Assembly (NCBI GenBank): GCA_016934645.1
Contig: JAFGSL010000642.1
Span: forward strand, 1 to 37,651
Origin: Anaerolineae bacterium
Lineage (GTDB): Bacteria > Chloroflexota > Anaerolineae > B4-G1 > SLSP01
Length of the DNA stretch: 37,651 bases
Direction: 5' to 3'
Shown here: positions 1 through 9,265 of the stretch, piece by piece
How positions within the stretch are numbered: position 1 is the stretch's first letter
Layout of the letters: each line of letters begins with the position of its first letter
The notes under the pieces: model-generated
Database searches by the model: none
What the model saw: the letters and a program-made list of their open reading frames with translations, nothing else
What the model was told of the DNA's origin: nothing
Made by a program: the position numbers and the translations under genes

Positions 1-203
1 CCGGCATCCAGATACAGGGTGATGTGGCTTCTGAGGAACAGCGAGCCGGTGACGTACTGTCCGGCAGGGACGTAGACTGTGCCACCCCCGGCCTGGCTGC
101 ACGCGTCGATGGCGGCTTGCAAGGCGGCGGTATCGAGCGTTTGCCTGTCGCCGGCTGCACCGTAGTTCAGGACATTAAATGCAATTCTGTTTGGTGAAAT
201 CAT
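1..203 (-). CDS. Pectinase-like glycoside hydrolase (GH28-type), N-terminal fragment
   Basis: The reverse strand opens with ATG at 203 behind a strong ribosome binding site (GAGGAGGA, 211-218) and stays open to the window edge, giving 67 residues. The visible peptide contains NVLNYGAAGD, then DTAALQAAIDACSQAGGG, then VYVPAGQYVTGSLFL. This is the usual N-terminal start of right-handed beta-helix polygalacturonases and pectate-lyase-3-like proteins (Gly-Ala-x-Gly-Asp, then an Ala/Ile helix, then VYVPxGxY). The family cleaves pectic polysaccharides, but the catalytic Asp residues lie outside the window. No signal peptide is visible. It is transcribed divergently from the nuclease gene to its right. 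The fold is fairly sure; substrate and exact family are not. Confidence 0.75.
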   Translation of the reverse strand, partial: MISPNRIAFNVLNYGAAGDRQTLDTAALQAAIDACSQAGGGTVYVPAGQYVTGSLFLRSHITLYLDA

Positions 204-243
204 TGCTGTTTCCTCCTCAATTTAACCTCGAATCTACACGAAT

Positions 244-315
244 GTGTAATGGGCAACAACATTGTGAAAGCGAACATTTCCCGCAGAGCCGCGGAACCGC
301 GGAGTTTTGAAATTT
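244..315 (-). repeat. Interspersed intergenic repeat, copy A
   Basis: The reverse complement of this stretch matches 1527-1599 over its whole length, with only scattered substitutions and one indel. Shared blocks include CTCTGCGGGA and AATGTTGTTG. The two copies are inverted and bracket the UvrC-like gene. The core (CTCTGCG-TCT-TTGCG-TCTCTGCG) recurs a third time near 24475-24500. It contains no gene and may carry the divergent promoters of the two flanking genes. Confidence 0.7.
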
Positions 316-426
316 CCTTGGCGTCTCTGCGCGAGGACTTTCAGTTCGGTCGTTATGATACTGCGAATGGGGTGTTTGCCAAATGACTATCGGTCTCAGT
401 TGGCGTGTTTGTCCTTCGCAGGTAAA

Positions 427-1524
427 ATGTGGGCTATGCCGTTCGACTTTGATCTTCAATGCTATCCAACAACACCGGGCTGTTACCTGATGAAGGATGC
501 CGGCGGGCGCGTCATCTACGTGGGCAAGGCTAAGAATTTGCGCCGCCGTCTGGCATCGTATTTCCGCCCAAGCCAGCGTCGCAAGACCCGGCGCGATTAC
601 CGGATGGATCGACTCGTCGCGGCGGTCACGGCGATCGACGTGATCCTGGTCCGCAATGAGATGGAGAGCCTGGTGCTCGAAAACAATCTTATCAAGTATT
701 ACCATCCGCGCTTCAACCGGATGTTGATGCCGGAAGATACCGGCTACCATTACATCGTGTTGACCGACGAGCCACTGCCGCGCCTGCTGCCCTATCGCAA
801 GCAACGCATCAACAAGGCGCTTGCCGACAAGGGCGTCGAGCAGCGGCTTGGCCCTTATCTGACCCACGAATCCCGTGATGGGCTGTTGACCTACGTAGCG
901 GATCATTTCGGCTTGCGGACGTGCCATCCACTGGCGACGCGTGTCTGCCTGCGTTATCATTTGCAAGCATGTGGCGGTGTCTGCGAAAAACGGGTGTCCG
1001 TGGACGAATATGCCGCTGCTGTTCAGGCAGCCCTTGCCTTCCTGGTGCGTCCCAATGCGGACCTTGTCGCCGACATGCGCGCGGAGATGGCGGCCTGCGC
1101 GGAACGGCTGGAGTTCGAGCGCGCGCAGCGCATCAAAGAGCAGATGCTCGCGTTGGAATCCACACTGCAACCGCAGATCGTCGAGCGCGACGTGGATTAC
1201 GACCAGGACGTGGTCTACTTCGGACCAGATGCGGCGCGCCGGGCACTGGTCGCGACGATCCGCAAGGGCGCGCTGCTTGGCGTGGCGATCTGTTCCCTCG
1301 ACGCGGCGGTTGCCTATCCCCAGGCCTGCCGTGATTTTCTATCGGCACGCTATGCCCGATCGGGACCGGAGGAAGTGCTCTGTAATGCGCGGGAGGAAGT
1401 TGTTGCGCCGTTTGCTGCTCAGGGGGGTAAGAGGCGGGTTTGCCTTCCCGCTGGTGACATCGAACGCGAGCTGTTGGAGCTGTGCCGCCTGAATTATGAA
1501 TACCAAGTCAAGGTGTACTCATAA
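427..1524 (+). CDS. UvrC-like GIY-YIG endonuclease lacking the RNase H-like half
   Basis: This 365-residue protein resembles the N-terminal half of excinuclease subunit UvrC, which makes the 3' incision in nucleotide excision repair, or the short Cho-type relatives. The GIY-YIG module is near residues 12-95 (TPGCYLMKDAGGRVIYVGKA, then LENNLIKYYHPRFN). A Cys-containing segment follows (CLRYHLQACGGVCEK), and then a UVR helix pair (EFERAQRIKEQMLALE) near residue 230. The protein stops about where UvrC would begin its C-terminal RNase H-like nuclease and helix-hairpin-helix domains, so only one incision activity is expected. The reading frame is open from 307, but family similarity begins only after residue 40. 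ATG 427 or ATG 436 is the likely start; neither has a strong ribosome binding site. Confidence 0.85.
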   Translation: MWAMPFDFDLQCYPTTPGCYLMKDAGGRVIYVGKAKNLRRRLASYFRPSQRRKTRRDYRMDRLVAAVTAIDVILVRNEMESLVLENNLIKYYHPRFNRMLMPEDTGYHYIVLTDEPLPRLLPYRKQRINKALADKGVEQRLGPYLTHESRDGLLTYVADHFGLRTCHPLATRVCLRYHLQACGGVCEKRVSVDEYAAAVQAALAFLVRPNADLVADMRAEMAACAERLEFERAQRIKEQMLALESTLQPQIVERDVDYDQDVVYFGPDAARRALVATIRKGALLGVAICSLDAAVAYPQACRDFLSARYARSGPEEVLCNAREEVVAPFAAQGGKRRVCLPAGDIERELLELCRLNYEYQVKVYS

Positions 1525-1526
1525 AA

Positions 1527-1599
1527 ACAATCTGAAAACTCTGCGTCTTTGCGTCTCTGCGGGAGATATTCGCTTCCATAATGTTGTTGTCCATTGCAG
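1527..1599 (+). repeat. Interspersed intergenic repeat, copy B
   Basis: This is the inverted partner of 244-315. It lies just after the stop codon of the UvrC-like gene and includes the stretch CTGCGTCTTTGCGTCTCTGC. Three copies within 38 kb, all intergenic, suggest a genome-wide interspersed family. I see no target-site duplications or coding capacity. Confidence 0.7.
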
Positions 1600-1643
1600 A
1601 CCCGCGGCGATTCGTGAGATTAGCGGTTTGTTTTGGAGGGGAA

Positions 1644-2060
1644 ATGGCTGATTGTGTCATCGTTGAGCAGTTACCAACCGCGGCGCAGTACAATCAACTG
1701 CGCGCGGCGGTAGGGTGGGGCGTGTACGCGGAAGCCGTCATCGAGCGGGCGTTGCCCAATACGCTCTACTGCCTGTGCGCGTTTGTGGATGGCAAATTGG
1801 TGGGGATGGCGCGCGTCATCGGCGACGGCGGGATGGTGTACTACATCCAGGACGTGATCGTGCTGCCGGCCTATCAACGCCAGGGTATCGGCACGCAGAT
1901 GATGGACCGGGTGATGGCCTACATCCGCGCCCACGCTAGCCACAACACGATCGTCGGCCTGATGGCGGCGTGCGGCAAGGAGCCGTTCTACGAGAAATAC
2001 GGCTTCACTCGCCGTCCTACCGAGCGTTTCGGTGCAGGGATGACGATGTTTTGGGAGTAG
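1644..2060 (+). CDS. GNAT family N-acetyltransferase
   Basis: This 138-residue protein is a single GNAT domain, the fold that moves an acetyl group from acetyl-CoA to an amine. The acetyl-CoA pyrophosphate loop is visible as LPAYQRQGIGTQMM (Q-R-Q-G-I-G, residues 78-83). It is preceded by the beta-strand segment VGMARVIGDG and followed by a C-terminal strand with FYEKYGFTRRP, which is typical of the family. The start is ATG 1644 because GGAGGGG sits at 1635-1641. The frame is open further upstream from 1581, but that part lies over the repeat. The substrate cannot be told from sequence. The gene ends in a terminator-like inverted repeat. Confidence 0.88.
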   Translation: MADCVIVEQLPTAAQYNQLRAAVGWGVYAEAVIERALPNTLYCLCAFVDGKLVGMARVIGDGGMVYYIQDVIVLPAYQRQGIGTQMMDRVMAYIRAHASHNTIVGLMAACGKEPFYEKYGFTRRPTERFGAGMTMFWE

Positions 2061-2072
2061 GGAGTAAGAATT

Positions 2073-3519
<1,447 letters not shown>

Positions 3520-3524
3520 AGTAA

Positions 3525-3668
3525 AGCGGTTGGGTGACGTCGCCCATGCTGTGCGCGCATAACTTGCAGGTCAACTTCGAGGCGGCGTTGGGAACACCGG
3601 TCGCGGTGACGTTGAAGGCATCGTTGTTGCACGGCGAAGAGGCGTGTGTGTTTGAAGTGCGTGTTTGA
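3525..3668 (+). pseudogene. Remnant of a gene 3' end
   Basis: Just after the GH1 stop codon, one frame is open from 3525 to a TGA at 3666-3668 and encodes a peptide with LCAHNLQVNFEAALG followed by LLHGEEACVFEVRV. It looks like the last 45 or so residues of a larger alpha/beta protein, with a C-terminal strand of the type GxxxCxFxV. I recall this ending from V4R and amino-thiazoline hydrolase-like domains, but that link is weak. The rest of such a gene is absent: a TAA at 3522 closes the frame upstream and the GH1 gene lies immediately before it. A GTG (3534) or ATG (3546) could start a 40-45 residue peptide, but no ribosome binding site supports that. Confidence 0.45.
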
Positions 3669-3693
3669 TAGCCGTGTCATCTGCTGGAATGAG

Positions 3694-3725
3694 CACCAGG
3701 CCACCGGTTGACCGGTGGCCTGGTG
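3694..3725. terminator. Perfect GC-rich palindrome between convergent genes
   Basis: A 15-bp perfect stem with a two-base centre (CACCAGGCCACCGGT / ACCGGTGGCCTGGTG). It sits between the GH1 gene plus remnant on the plus strand and the VWA gene ending at 3750 on the minus strand. There is no clear T-run on either side, but the position between convergent genes fits a bidirectional transcription end. Confidence 0.65.
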
Positions 3726-3749
3726 TTGTGCACTACATACAGCGTGTGA

Positions 3750-5387
3750 TTACTGTGTCGCTGAAAGGTCAATCGCCTGTGTGGCGAGTTGCGCGAATTC
3801 CTGCACGTCCTGATCGCGCGGCAGATATTCTGCGATGCGTTGTGCATCCCGCGCTACATCTTCCAACTTCGTCCCGGCGTCTTTGGCCCAGTAACTCTGG
3901 CGCAGGATTTCGGCATACTGCGCGACCACGGCGGTCATCTGGAAGCGGGGATCGCTCGTGGCAAAGTCATCGTTGAGATCAGCCCGCGCGGCGCTGCGGT
4001 TGATCTCGGTGACTTCACCAGTATCGGGATTCTCCCAGCGCATGGAAACGGTGAGTGCAGCCGCTTGCGGATCGGCCTCGGCCTTGAACTTCACCTCATA
4101 CAGTGCGGTGACGCTGTGTCCCGGCCCAAGTTCGCCTGCATCCACTTCGTCGTTGCGGAAGTCGTCATCGGCGACGTCGCGATTCTCGTACCCGATGAGG
4201 CGATAGCGGCTCACCACGTCCGGGTTGAATGCTACCTGCACCTTCGCGTCGCGGGCGATCACCTGCAACGATGAGGGCAGCCGGTGGACGAAGATGCGCT
4301 CTGCCTCTTTGATGTCGTCCACGTAAGCGTAGAAACCATCGCCATCGTCGGCTAACTGTTCCATCAATACGTCATTGAAATTGCCCATTCCCACGCCGAT
4401 AGTCGTGAGGTAGATATTCTTCTCGGCATATTCGCGAATCTCCTTGAGAATGGATTCCGGCCCAGTGCGACCCACGTTAGCGACGCCGTCGGAGCAGAGG
4501 ATCACCCGGTTAACCGCCTCGGAGTTGAAGTTCCTGCGCGCAAGGCGGTAGCCCTCCTGCAGACCCTCTTCGGCGTTCGTCGAGCCTTCCGCATCCAGAC
4601 GCTGAATGGCGCGGAGGATCGTGCTGGCGTTCTTCACAGGCGTGTGCTCTAACACTACCCGCGCTCTGCTCCCGTAGACGACGATGCCGATCTCATCCGT
4701 AGGGCGCAGTTGCTCGACCAGTAATTCCAACGCATCCTTCACCAACTCCAGACGGTTCTCCATATCCATCGAACCAGACACGTCGATGACGAAAGTCAGT
4801 ACCACGTTAGGGCGGTCTTCTGCCGGAACCTCGTATCCCTTGAGGCCGACGCGCACTAGGTAGTAGTTCTCCACGTAAGGGGAAGGTGCGCCGTCAATGG
4901 TGATGCCGAAGGCGCTCTTGGTAGGAGATTCGTAACCCTGCTCGAAGAAGTTGACATACTCCTCGACACGCACCGAGTCTTTGTCGGGCAGATACCCGTC
5001 GCCGACGACCCGCCGCATCACGGTATACGATGCTGTATCCACATCCACAGCGAAGGTGGAAAGGTTATCGTCCTCTGCATCGATGCGCGGGTTGACGCCG
5101 TAGTTCTCGAAGAAGACGTCGCCGTAGGGCTGGTCGTTTGGCTCGTCCGTGCCGCCTGTGGAGGCGCCAGGGGCGGAGCCTTCTCCCACTTTTTCTACTT
5201 CAATTGTCTTTTCCACGACATACTCGCTTGGCGAGGCGGTGGGCTGTGGGCGATTCTCTGCCGGCAGCCGGTAGGCTTCACGAGTGGCAACTGGCGTCGG
5301 GGGCGCTTGATTGGCTATCCCGCAGCCTGATAAGAGTATGGTCAACGAAACTAACAAAGCGATTGCAATACGAAATGTGCGGTTCAT
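3750..5387 (-). CDS. VWA-domain lipoprotein (von Willebrand factor type A, YfbK-like)
   Basis: This 545-residue protein is probably membrane-anchored by lipid. The N-terminus has basic residues, a hydrophobic stretch and a lipobox (LLSGC, Cys22), followed by a Pro/Thr/Glu-rich linker. The VWA-associated N-terminal domain is near residues 88-185 (FENYGVNPRIDAEDDNLSTF). The VWA domain follows with an intact MIDAS metal site: DVSGS at 202-206, Thr270 and Asp300 in SDGVANVG. The remaining C-terminal part resembles the DUF3520 partner domain. Such proteins mediate metal-dependent protein contacts; no partner is visible. ATG 5387 is chosen because AGGAGGAG precedes it; an upstream ATG at 5405 would place the ribosome binding site inside the gene. 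Confidence 0.9.
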   Translation of the reverse strand: MNRTFRIAIALLVSLTILLSGCGIANQAPPTPVATREAYRLPAENRPQPTASPSEYVVEKTIEVEKVGEGSAPGASTGGTDEPNDQPYGDVFFENYGVNPRIDAEDDNLSTFAVDVDTASYTVMRRVVGDGYLPDKDSVRVEEYVNFFEQGYESPTKSAFGITIDGAPSPYVENYYLVRVGLKGYEVPAEDRPNVVLTFVIDVSGSMDMENRLELVKDALELLVEQLRPTDEIGIVVYGSRARVVLEHTPVKNASTILRAIQRLDAEGSTNAEEGLQEGYRLARRNFNSEAVNRVILCSDGVANVGRTGPESILKEIREYAEKNIYLTTIGVGMGNFNDVLMEQLADDGDGFYAYVDDIKEAERIFVHRLPSSLQVIARDAKVQVAFNPDVVSRYRLIGYENRDVADDDFRNDEVDAGELGPGHSVTALYEVKFKAEADPQAAALTVSMRWENPDTGEVTEINRSAARADLNDDFATSDPRFQMTAVVAQYAEILRQSYWAKDAGTKLEDVARDAQRIAEYLPRDQDVQEFAQLATQAIDLSATQ

Positions 5388-5690
5388 TGTTCTCCTCCTG
5401 TTCAAATAAGTTGATAGAATTGATTTGTTTTATCGATCTGTGAGTTACATGCAGCTCAGGAAGAGAAAGTTCACTGAATTTCCAATAAATCGGAATCACT
5501 TTCCAAAAACTCAGAAAGACAATACAATATAATGGTAGGAAAAATCATGCGAAGGTTACTTACAACATGACTACGTGATCAGGATCGAAAATCGTCGTTT
5601 CCATTACCTCTAGGATTGTCGTCACTGGCGGGTGTCTCGACGAAGAAACCTATGGAAAACGACGGGGCAAGACGATTAAGGAGGGGACAG
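5388..5690. other. AT-rich divergent intergenic region
   Basis: A 303-base AT-rich gap lies between the VWA lipoprotein (leftward) and the SARP-like regulator (rightward) and should hold both promoters. A TATAAT hexamer stands at 5528-5533 facing the regulator, but no good -35 box is found at the right distance. ATG codons at 5616 and 5653 are in frame with the regulator but lack ribosome binding sites. I see no conserved coding sequence here. Confidence 0.5.
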
Positions 5691-6566
5691 ATGAGTTTGC
5701 AGGTCTATGCATTAGGAGAACCTCAGGTTTTTTACAAGCAAACACTTTTGCATTTCCCTACTAAAAAGACGGAGGCACTCTTCTACTATCTAGTGCTGAG
5801 TGCCGGAGAGTCCTTGACACGCGAGGTGATTGCAGAACAATTCTGGCCAATGCGTCCGGCAGGGAAAGCTAATCATTGCCTTTCCACAACACTGTGGCGG
5901 CTGCGCACCATGTTGAAAGCTCAGTGTCCTTCCACTCAGCCCTACTTGCTTACTGACTCCCCTCCCTTCATGATATTCAACCGGCAGGCGGACTATTGGC
6001 TGGATGTCGAAGCCTTTGAACAGGCTGCTATCCTCGGACTGCAAGGTCCATGTCCCTGTTCCGATGAACAATGCCAGGCACTAGAGAAAGCCTTGACCCT
6101 TTATCGCGCCGATCTTCTTGAGGGTTGTTATGAGGATTGGTGCAGAAGCGAGCGAGAACGTTTGCAAACCTTCTACATTAAAGTCCTTCGCAAATTACTA
6201 CACCATCATCAGTGCCTGGAAGATTTCGGAACGGCTATTCATTATGGACAACGTCTGTTAGCTCTGGATGTACTCCAGGAAGATATCTACCGTGATTTAA
6301 TGCGTTGCTATGCCGCAGTCGGGCAACGTCCTCGCGCGTTGGAAATCTTCCAAGAGTGTTGTACGCTCCTGCGTCAGGAGTGCAATATCGAGCCTATGCC
6401 AGAAACCTATCAGTTGTATCGTCAGATCCGCGCAGGGGAGAGCCTTAAGTTCGGAGACCCACTGCCGTTCAAGCATCACTCGGCTCTCCAGACAGCAATA
6501 ACGCAGACCCAACGTGCCTTGGAGACTCTGGAAGCAGTACTACGGTCGTTACAAGTTGTAGAGTAA
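5691..6566 (+). CDS. SARP/BTAD-family transcriptional regulator
   Basis: This 291-residue protein has the layout of SARP-type activators. A winged-helix DNA-binding domain of the OmpR type covers residues 1-95, with LTREVIAEQFWP and the recognition-helix region LSTTLWRLRTML. An all-helical BTAD domain covers about 104-260, with LDVEAFEQAA, LYRADLLEG, ERLQTFYIKVLRKLL and LQEDIYRDLMRCYAAVGQRPRALEIF in separate helices. There is no ATPase or sensor domain, so it is a minimal SARP. The start is fixed by AAGGAGGGG at 5679-5687. It is the last gene before the injection-system operon on the same strand and has its own terminator. It is the obvious candidate to activate that operon, which is inference. 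Confidence 0.85.
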   Translation: MSLQVYALGEPQVFYKQTLLHFPTKKTEALFYYLVLSAGESLTREVIAEQFWPMRPAGKANHCLSTTLWRLRTMLKAQCPSTQPYLLTDSPPFMIFNRQADYWLDVEAFEQAAILGLQGPCPCSDEQCQALEKALTLYRADLLEGCYEDWCRSERERLQTFYIKVLRKLLHHHQCLEDFGTAIHYGQRLLALDVLQEDIYRDLMRCYAAVGQRPRALEIFQECCTLLRQECNIEPMPETYQLYRQIRAGESLKFGDPLPFKHHSALQTAITQTQRALETLEAVLRSLQVVE

Positions 6567-6584
6567 TCCCTCTTTTCCCTCAAG

Positions 6585-6621
6585 ACAAGGCCTTTGATCA
6601 AAATCCACAAAGGCCTTGTTT
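6585..6621 (+). terminator. Rho-independent terminator of the SARP gene
   Basis: A perfect 12-bp stem (6585-6596 ACAAGGCCTTTG with 6608-6619) with an 11-base loop ends in a short T-run. It lies 19 bases after the SARP stop codon and separates the regulator from the downstream operon. Confidence 0.85.
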
Positions 6622-6648
6622 CATTTCCCCAAGTCCCACTCATAAGAT

Positions 6649-6717
6649 TTGAGATTTCCTTGTGATAGCTGTGATAATCCTGTGATCCCAAGGGTGTAGA
6701 GTTTTCTTAATAGAGGA
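6649..6717 (+). promoter_or_regulatory. Candidate promoter and SARP operator before the eCIS operon
   Basis: A sigma-70-like pair TTGAGA (6649-6654) and GATAAT (6673-6678) is spaced by 18 bases. Three direct TGTGAT words start at 6661, 6670 and 6681, about one helical turn apart. SARP activators are known to bind direct repeats of about 11-bp period overlapping the -35 region. With an alternative -10 at 6697-6702 (TAGAGT), the repeats would overlap the -35 position as expected. The ribosome binding site AGAGGA (6712-6717) serves the next gene. Confidence 0.45.
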
Positions 6718-6723
6718 TACAGA

Positions 6724-7050
6724 ATGAAACCAGACCAAATGATTGTCCAGAGTCAAGAATATGGTTGGGACGAAAACGAAGAGATGCGGGTCAGTTCATT
6801 TATGATTCGTATCTGGACACAGCCAAAGGCGTCCAAACCTGAAGTACGAGGGTGGATTGAACATATACAAAGTGGTGAAAGAACCGCTTTTCAAGGGTGG
6901 GGACGGATGTTAGCAATCATAGCAGCACATTTCCCCACAGCTTTGCCTGGATCTAGTGGCCCCCCAATCCTTTTGAAGCACTGGCGCAGCCGTCTGACCA
7001 GATATTTCTCACATCGCCGGAAAGGCCAAGCTAACCATGAACCCATCTGA
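6724..7050 (+). CDS. Small conserved protein, first gene of the eCIS operon
   Basis: This 108-residue soluble protein has no signal peptide and no known catalytic motif. The centre reads SSFMIRIWTQP, then RGWIEHIQSGERTAFQGW, then a helix (MLAIIAAHFP). This is a pattern I associate with a small beta-rich family common in Chloroflexota (xSFxVRIWxE...RGxIxHVxSGERxYF), of unknown function. The C-terminus is Arg/Lys-rich. The gene overlaps the ATPase start by 14 bases, so the two are translationally coupled and probably function in the same process. AGAGGA precedes the ATG by six bases. Confidence 0.7.
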   Translation: MKPDQMIVQSQEYGWDENEEMRVSSFMIRIWTQPKASKPEVRGWIEHIQSGERTAFQGWGRMLAIIAAHFPTALPGSSGPPILLKHWRSRLTRYFSHRRKGQANHEPI

Positions 7051-9262
7051 CTCGCACACGGCAGCCATTGCCAACGATCTCAGCTTGATGCACATCCAGG
7101 CCAAGTTGGCCTGCCTTGACATCGTGCTCCGCCGGGAAGTTCGCCGCTGGCAATTGGCTGGCCAAGATCCCAGTGACGCTTTCCGGGGTCTCTACGTCTC
7201 GAATGCACAGGCCGGAGCTTTACTCTCCCGCCCGTTGTGCACGCATTGGGGGCAAGAAGTTGTCCTGGAACCCGATGAAGCATCGGCCTTCATAAAAGCT
7301 GTGGAACAGGCCAACCAGCGCGTACAAGCTTTGGTGGATCAGGCGCGTGCCCAGGGAGTTTCCTTGCGCTTGGAAAGCTTGGCGACGACCTTTCACCTCG
7401 ACCATTTTGACCAGGATGTGCTCTTGCTTTGCATAGCGCCCCTGCTTGACCTGCGTTACGAGCAGCTTTACGGTTACTTGCAGGACAATCTGGCTTACAA
7501 GCGTCCCAGTGTCAATCTGGTCCTTGACCTGTTATGTGAACCTGGTCCGTCGCGTCTGGCGCGACAGTACCACTTTGCCGAGGATGCGCCTTTGCTCAGG
7601 TATCACTTGATTGAGCCGGTGCCTGAGTCAGCCCATGGGAAGTCACCCTTACTGGCTCAGACTTTGGCGCCTGATGAAGCCGTCGCGGCCTGGCTTTTGG
7701 GGCGTCCGTATCTGCATTCTGAACTCGCGCCGTATGTGACTTTATCGGAACCCCAGGAAAACGCTGAAACGGCTCTACTGGCATCCGAAATCGTGGGATT
7801 CGCTGCACTGTGGCGGGCCATTGCATTAACATCGAATCATGCTCCCATTCTCGCTCTCTATGGACCTGACCGGCTTGGACAAGACGCGTCGGCCAGCCTC
7901 ATCGCTTCACGGTTGCAACGCCCTCTTCTGACTGTTGATCTTGAAACCGCAGCAGAAGCGGAGGCTTCCCTTGAGAGGATTATAGGAATGGCGCTGCGTG
8001 ACGCGCGTTTGCTTGGTGCCGTACCTTACTTTACAGGTTGGGACACAGGTCTCGTGGAGAATGCGACTCCGGCCGTATGGCTTGATCTCATCCTCAGTAT
8101 GCCGGACATCGTTTTCATTGGTAGCCGGACGCAATGGCTGGCCAAAGACACTCCCCGCCGTCGTCGTCTTCTCTGGGTTGCGTTTCCGATTCCAGACCAC
8201 CGTCATCGCCGCGCTTTGTGGGAACATTTCCTGAACACCAACACAACCACGGCGCCCAAGGCTGGCGAATCTGTCTTGAGCGCAGACGAAGTCGCACAGC
8301 ACCTGCGAATTGATGACGTGGCAGGGCAGTTTGAACTGACGGCGGGGCAGGTCCGGGATGCCGTCGCAGCAGCACAGGACCTCGCCTTTGGAGAAGAGAG
8401 GGATGTGCAGAGTCAGGACTTACTCGCAGCCGCCCGGTCACACTCCAGCCCCCGGCTATCGAGCCTGGCGCGCAAGATTACGCCGCGCTATGGTTGGGAT
8501 GACATTGTCCTACCCGAGGATCAAGTGGCACAGTTACACGAGATCGTCGTCACCGTCCGTCGTCGCCCCCAAGTTCTGGATGAATGGGGGGTAGGGAAAA
8601 AGCTGGTCGCAAGCCGTGGGGTGACGGTTCTCTTTGCCGGCCCGCCGGGTACGGGCAAAACGATGGCTGCCGAGATCATCGCCGCCGAGTTAGGATTGGA
8701 TTTGTACAAAATTGACCTTTCTACCATCGTGAGCAAATACGTGGGTGAGACGGAGAAGAATTTGGAACGCATCTTCAGTGAGGCCACCACCAGCAATGCC
8801 ATCCTCTTCTTCGACGAAGCTGATGCACTCTTTGGCAAACGCAGCGAAGTGCGCGATGCCCACGACCGTTACGCCAACATCGAGATCAGCTATTTGTTGC
8901 AACGTATGGAGGCCTACGACGGTGTGACCATCCTGGCGACGAACCTGCGGGGTAATCTGGATGAAGCATTCACCCGGCGTTTGCAGTTCTCCGTGGAATT
9001 CCCCTTCCCGGAAGCGGAAGACCGGCGGCGCATCTGGAAGACGCTCTTCCCTCCAGATGTCCCACATGTCCCGGAATTGGATTTCGACACTCTGGCGCAG
9101 CGCTTCAAGTTAGCCGGGGGCAATATTCGCAACGCTCTCGTGAGTGCGGCCTATATGGCTGCCGATGACGGAGGGCAAGTGACGATGGCTCATCTATTGC
9201 ACGGGACATATCGAGAGTTGGAGAAGATGGGGAAACTAGTAACTCAAGATGAAACGATGTGA
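7037..9262 (+). CDS. AAA+ ATPase of the contractile injection system (Pvc15/Afp15-like)
   Basis: This 741-residue protein is the eCIS-associated AAA+ ATPase, thought in PVC/Afp systems to help assemble the particle or load cargo. Residues 1-240 form an N-terminal helical domain. A first AAA-like module near 250-400 is degenerate: the P-loop position reads GPDRLGQDA, without the GKT signature. The second module is intact, with Walker A GPPGTGKT at 535-542, Walker B LFFDEAD near 590-595, sensor-1 region LATN near 633-636 and arginine-finger candidates in FTRRLQF near 646-651. This arrangement is usual for the family. The gene overlaps the preceding small gene by 14 bases, and only 3 bases separate its stop from the next start. 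Confidence 0.93.
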   Translation: MNPSDSHTAAIANDLSLMHIQAKLACLDIVLRREVRRWQLAGQDPSDAFRGLYVSNAQAGALLSRPLCTHWGQEVVLEPDEASAFIKAVEQANQRVQALVDQARAQGVSLRLESLATTFHLDHFDQDVLLLCIAPLLDLRYEQLYGYLQDNLAYKRPSVNLVLDLLCEPGPSRLARQYHFAEDAPLLRYHLIEPVPESAHGKSPLLAQTLAPDEAVAAWLLGRPYLHSELAPYVTLSEPQENAETALLASEIVGFAALWRAIALTSNHAPILALYGPDRLGQDASASLIASRLQRPLLTVDLETAAEAEASLERIIGMALRDARLLGAVPYFTGWDTGLVENATPAVWLDLILSMPDIVFIGSRTQWLAKDTPRRRRLLWVAFPIPDHRHRRALWEHFLNTNTTTAPKAGESVLSADEVAQHLRIDDVAGQFELTAGQVRDAVAAAQDLAFGEERDVQSQDLLAAARSHSSPRLSSLARKITPRYGWDDIVLPEDQVAQLHEIVVTVRRRPQVLDEWGVGKKLVASRGVTVLFAGPPGTGKTMAAEIIAAELGLDLYKIDLSTIVSKYVGETEKNLERIFSEATTSNAILFFDEADALFGKRSEVRDAHDRYANIEISYLLQRMEAYDGVTILATNLRGNLDEAFTRRLQFSVEFPFPEAEDRRRIWKTLFPPDVPHVPELDFDTLAQRFKLAGGNIRNALVSAAYMAADDGGQVTMAHLLHGTYRELEKMGKLVTQDETM

Positions 9263-9265
9263 TTA

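Noticed and set aside
217..1170. 317-codon open frame on the minus strand over the UvrC-like gene
   Set aside because: Antisense shadow. The plus strand encodes recognisable GIY-YIG and UVR motifs, and the minus peptide has no family features or ribosome binding site.
921..1492. Two extra plus-strand frames of 137 and 183 codons
   Set aside because: Out-of-frame readings within the UvrC-like gene, Arg/Cys-rich and without motifs.
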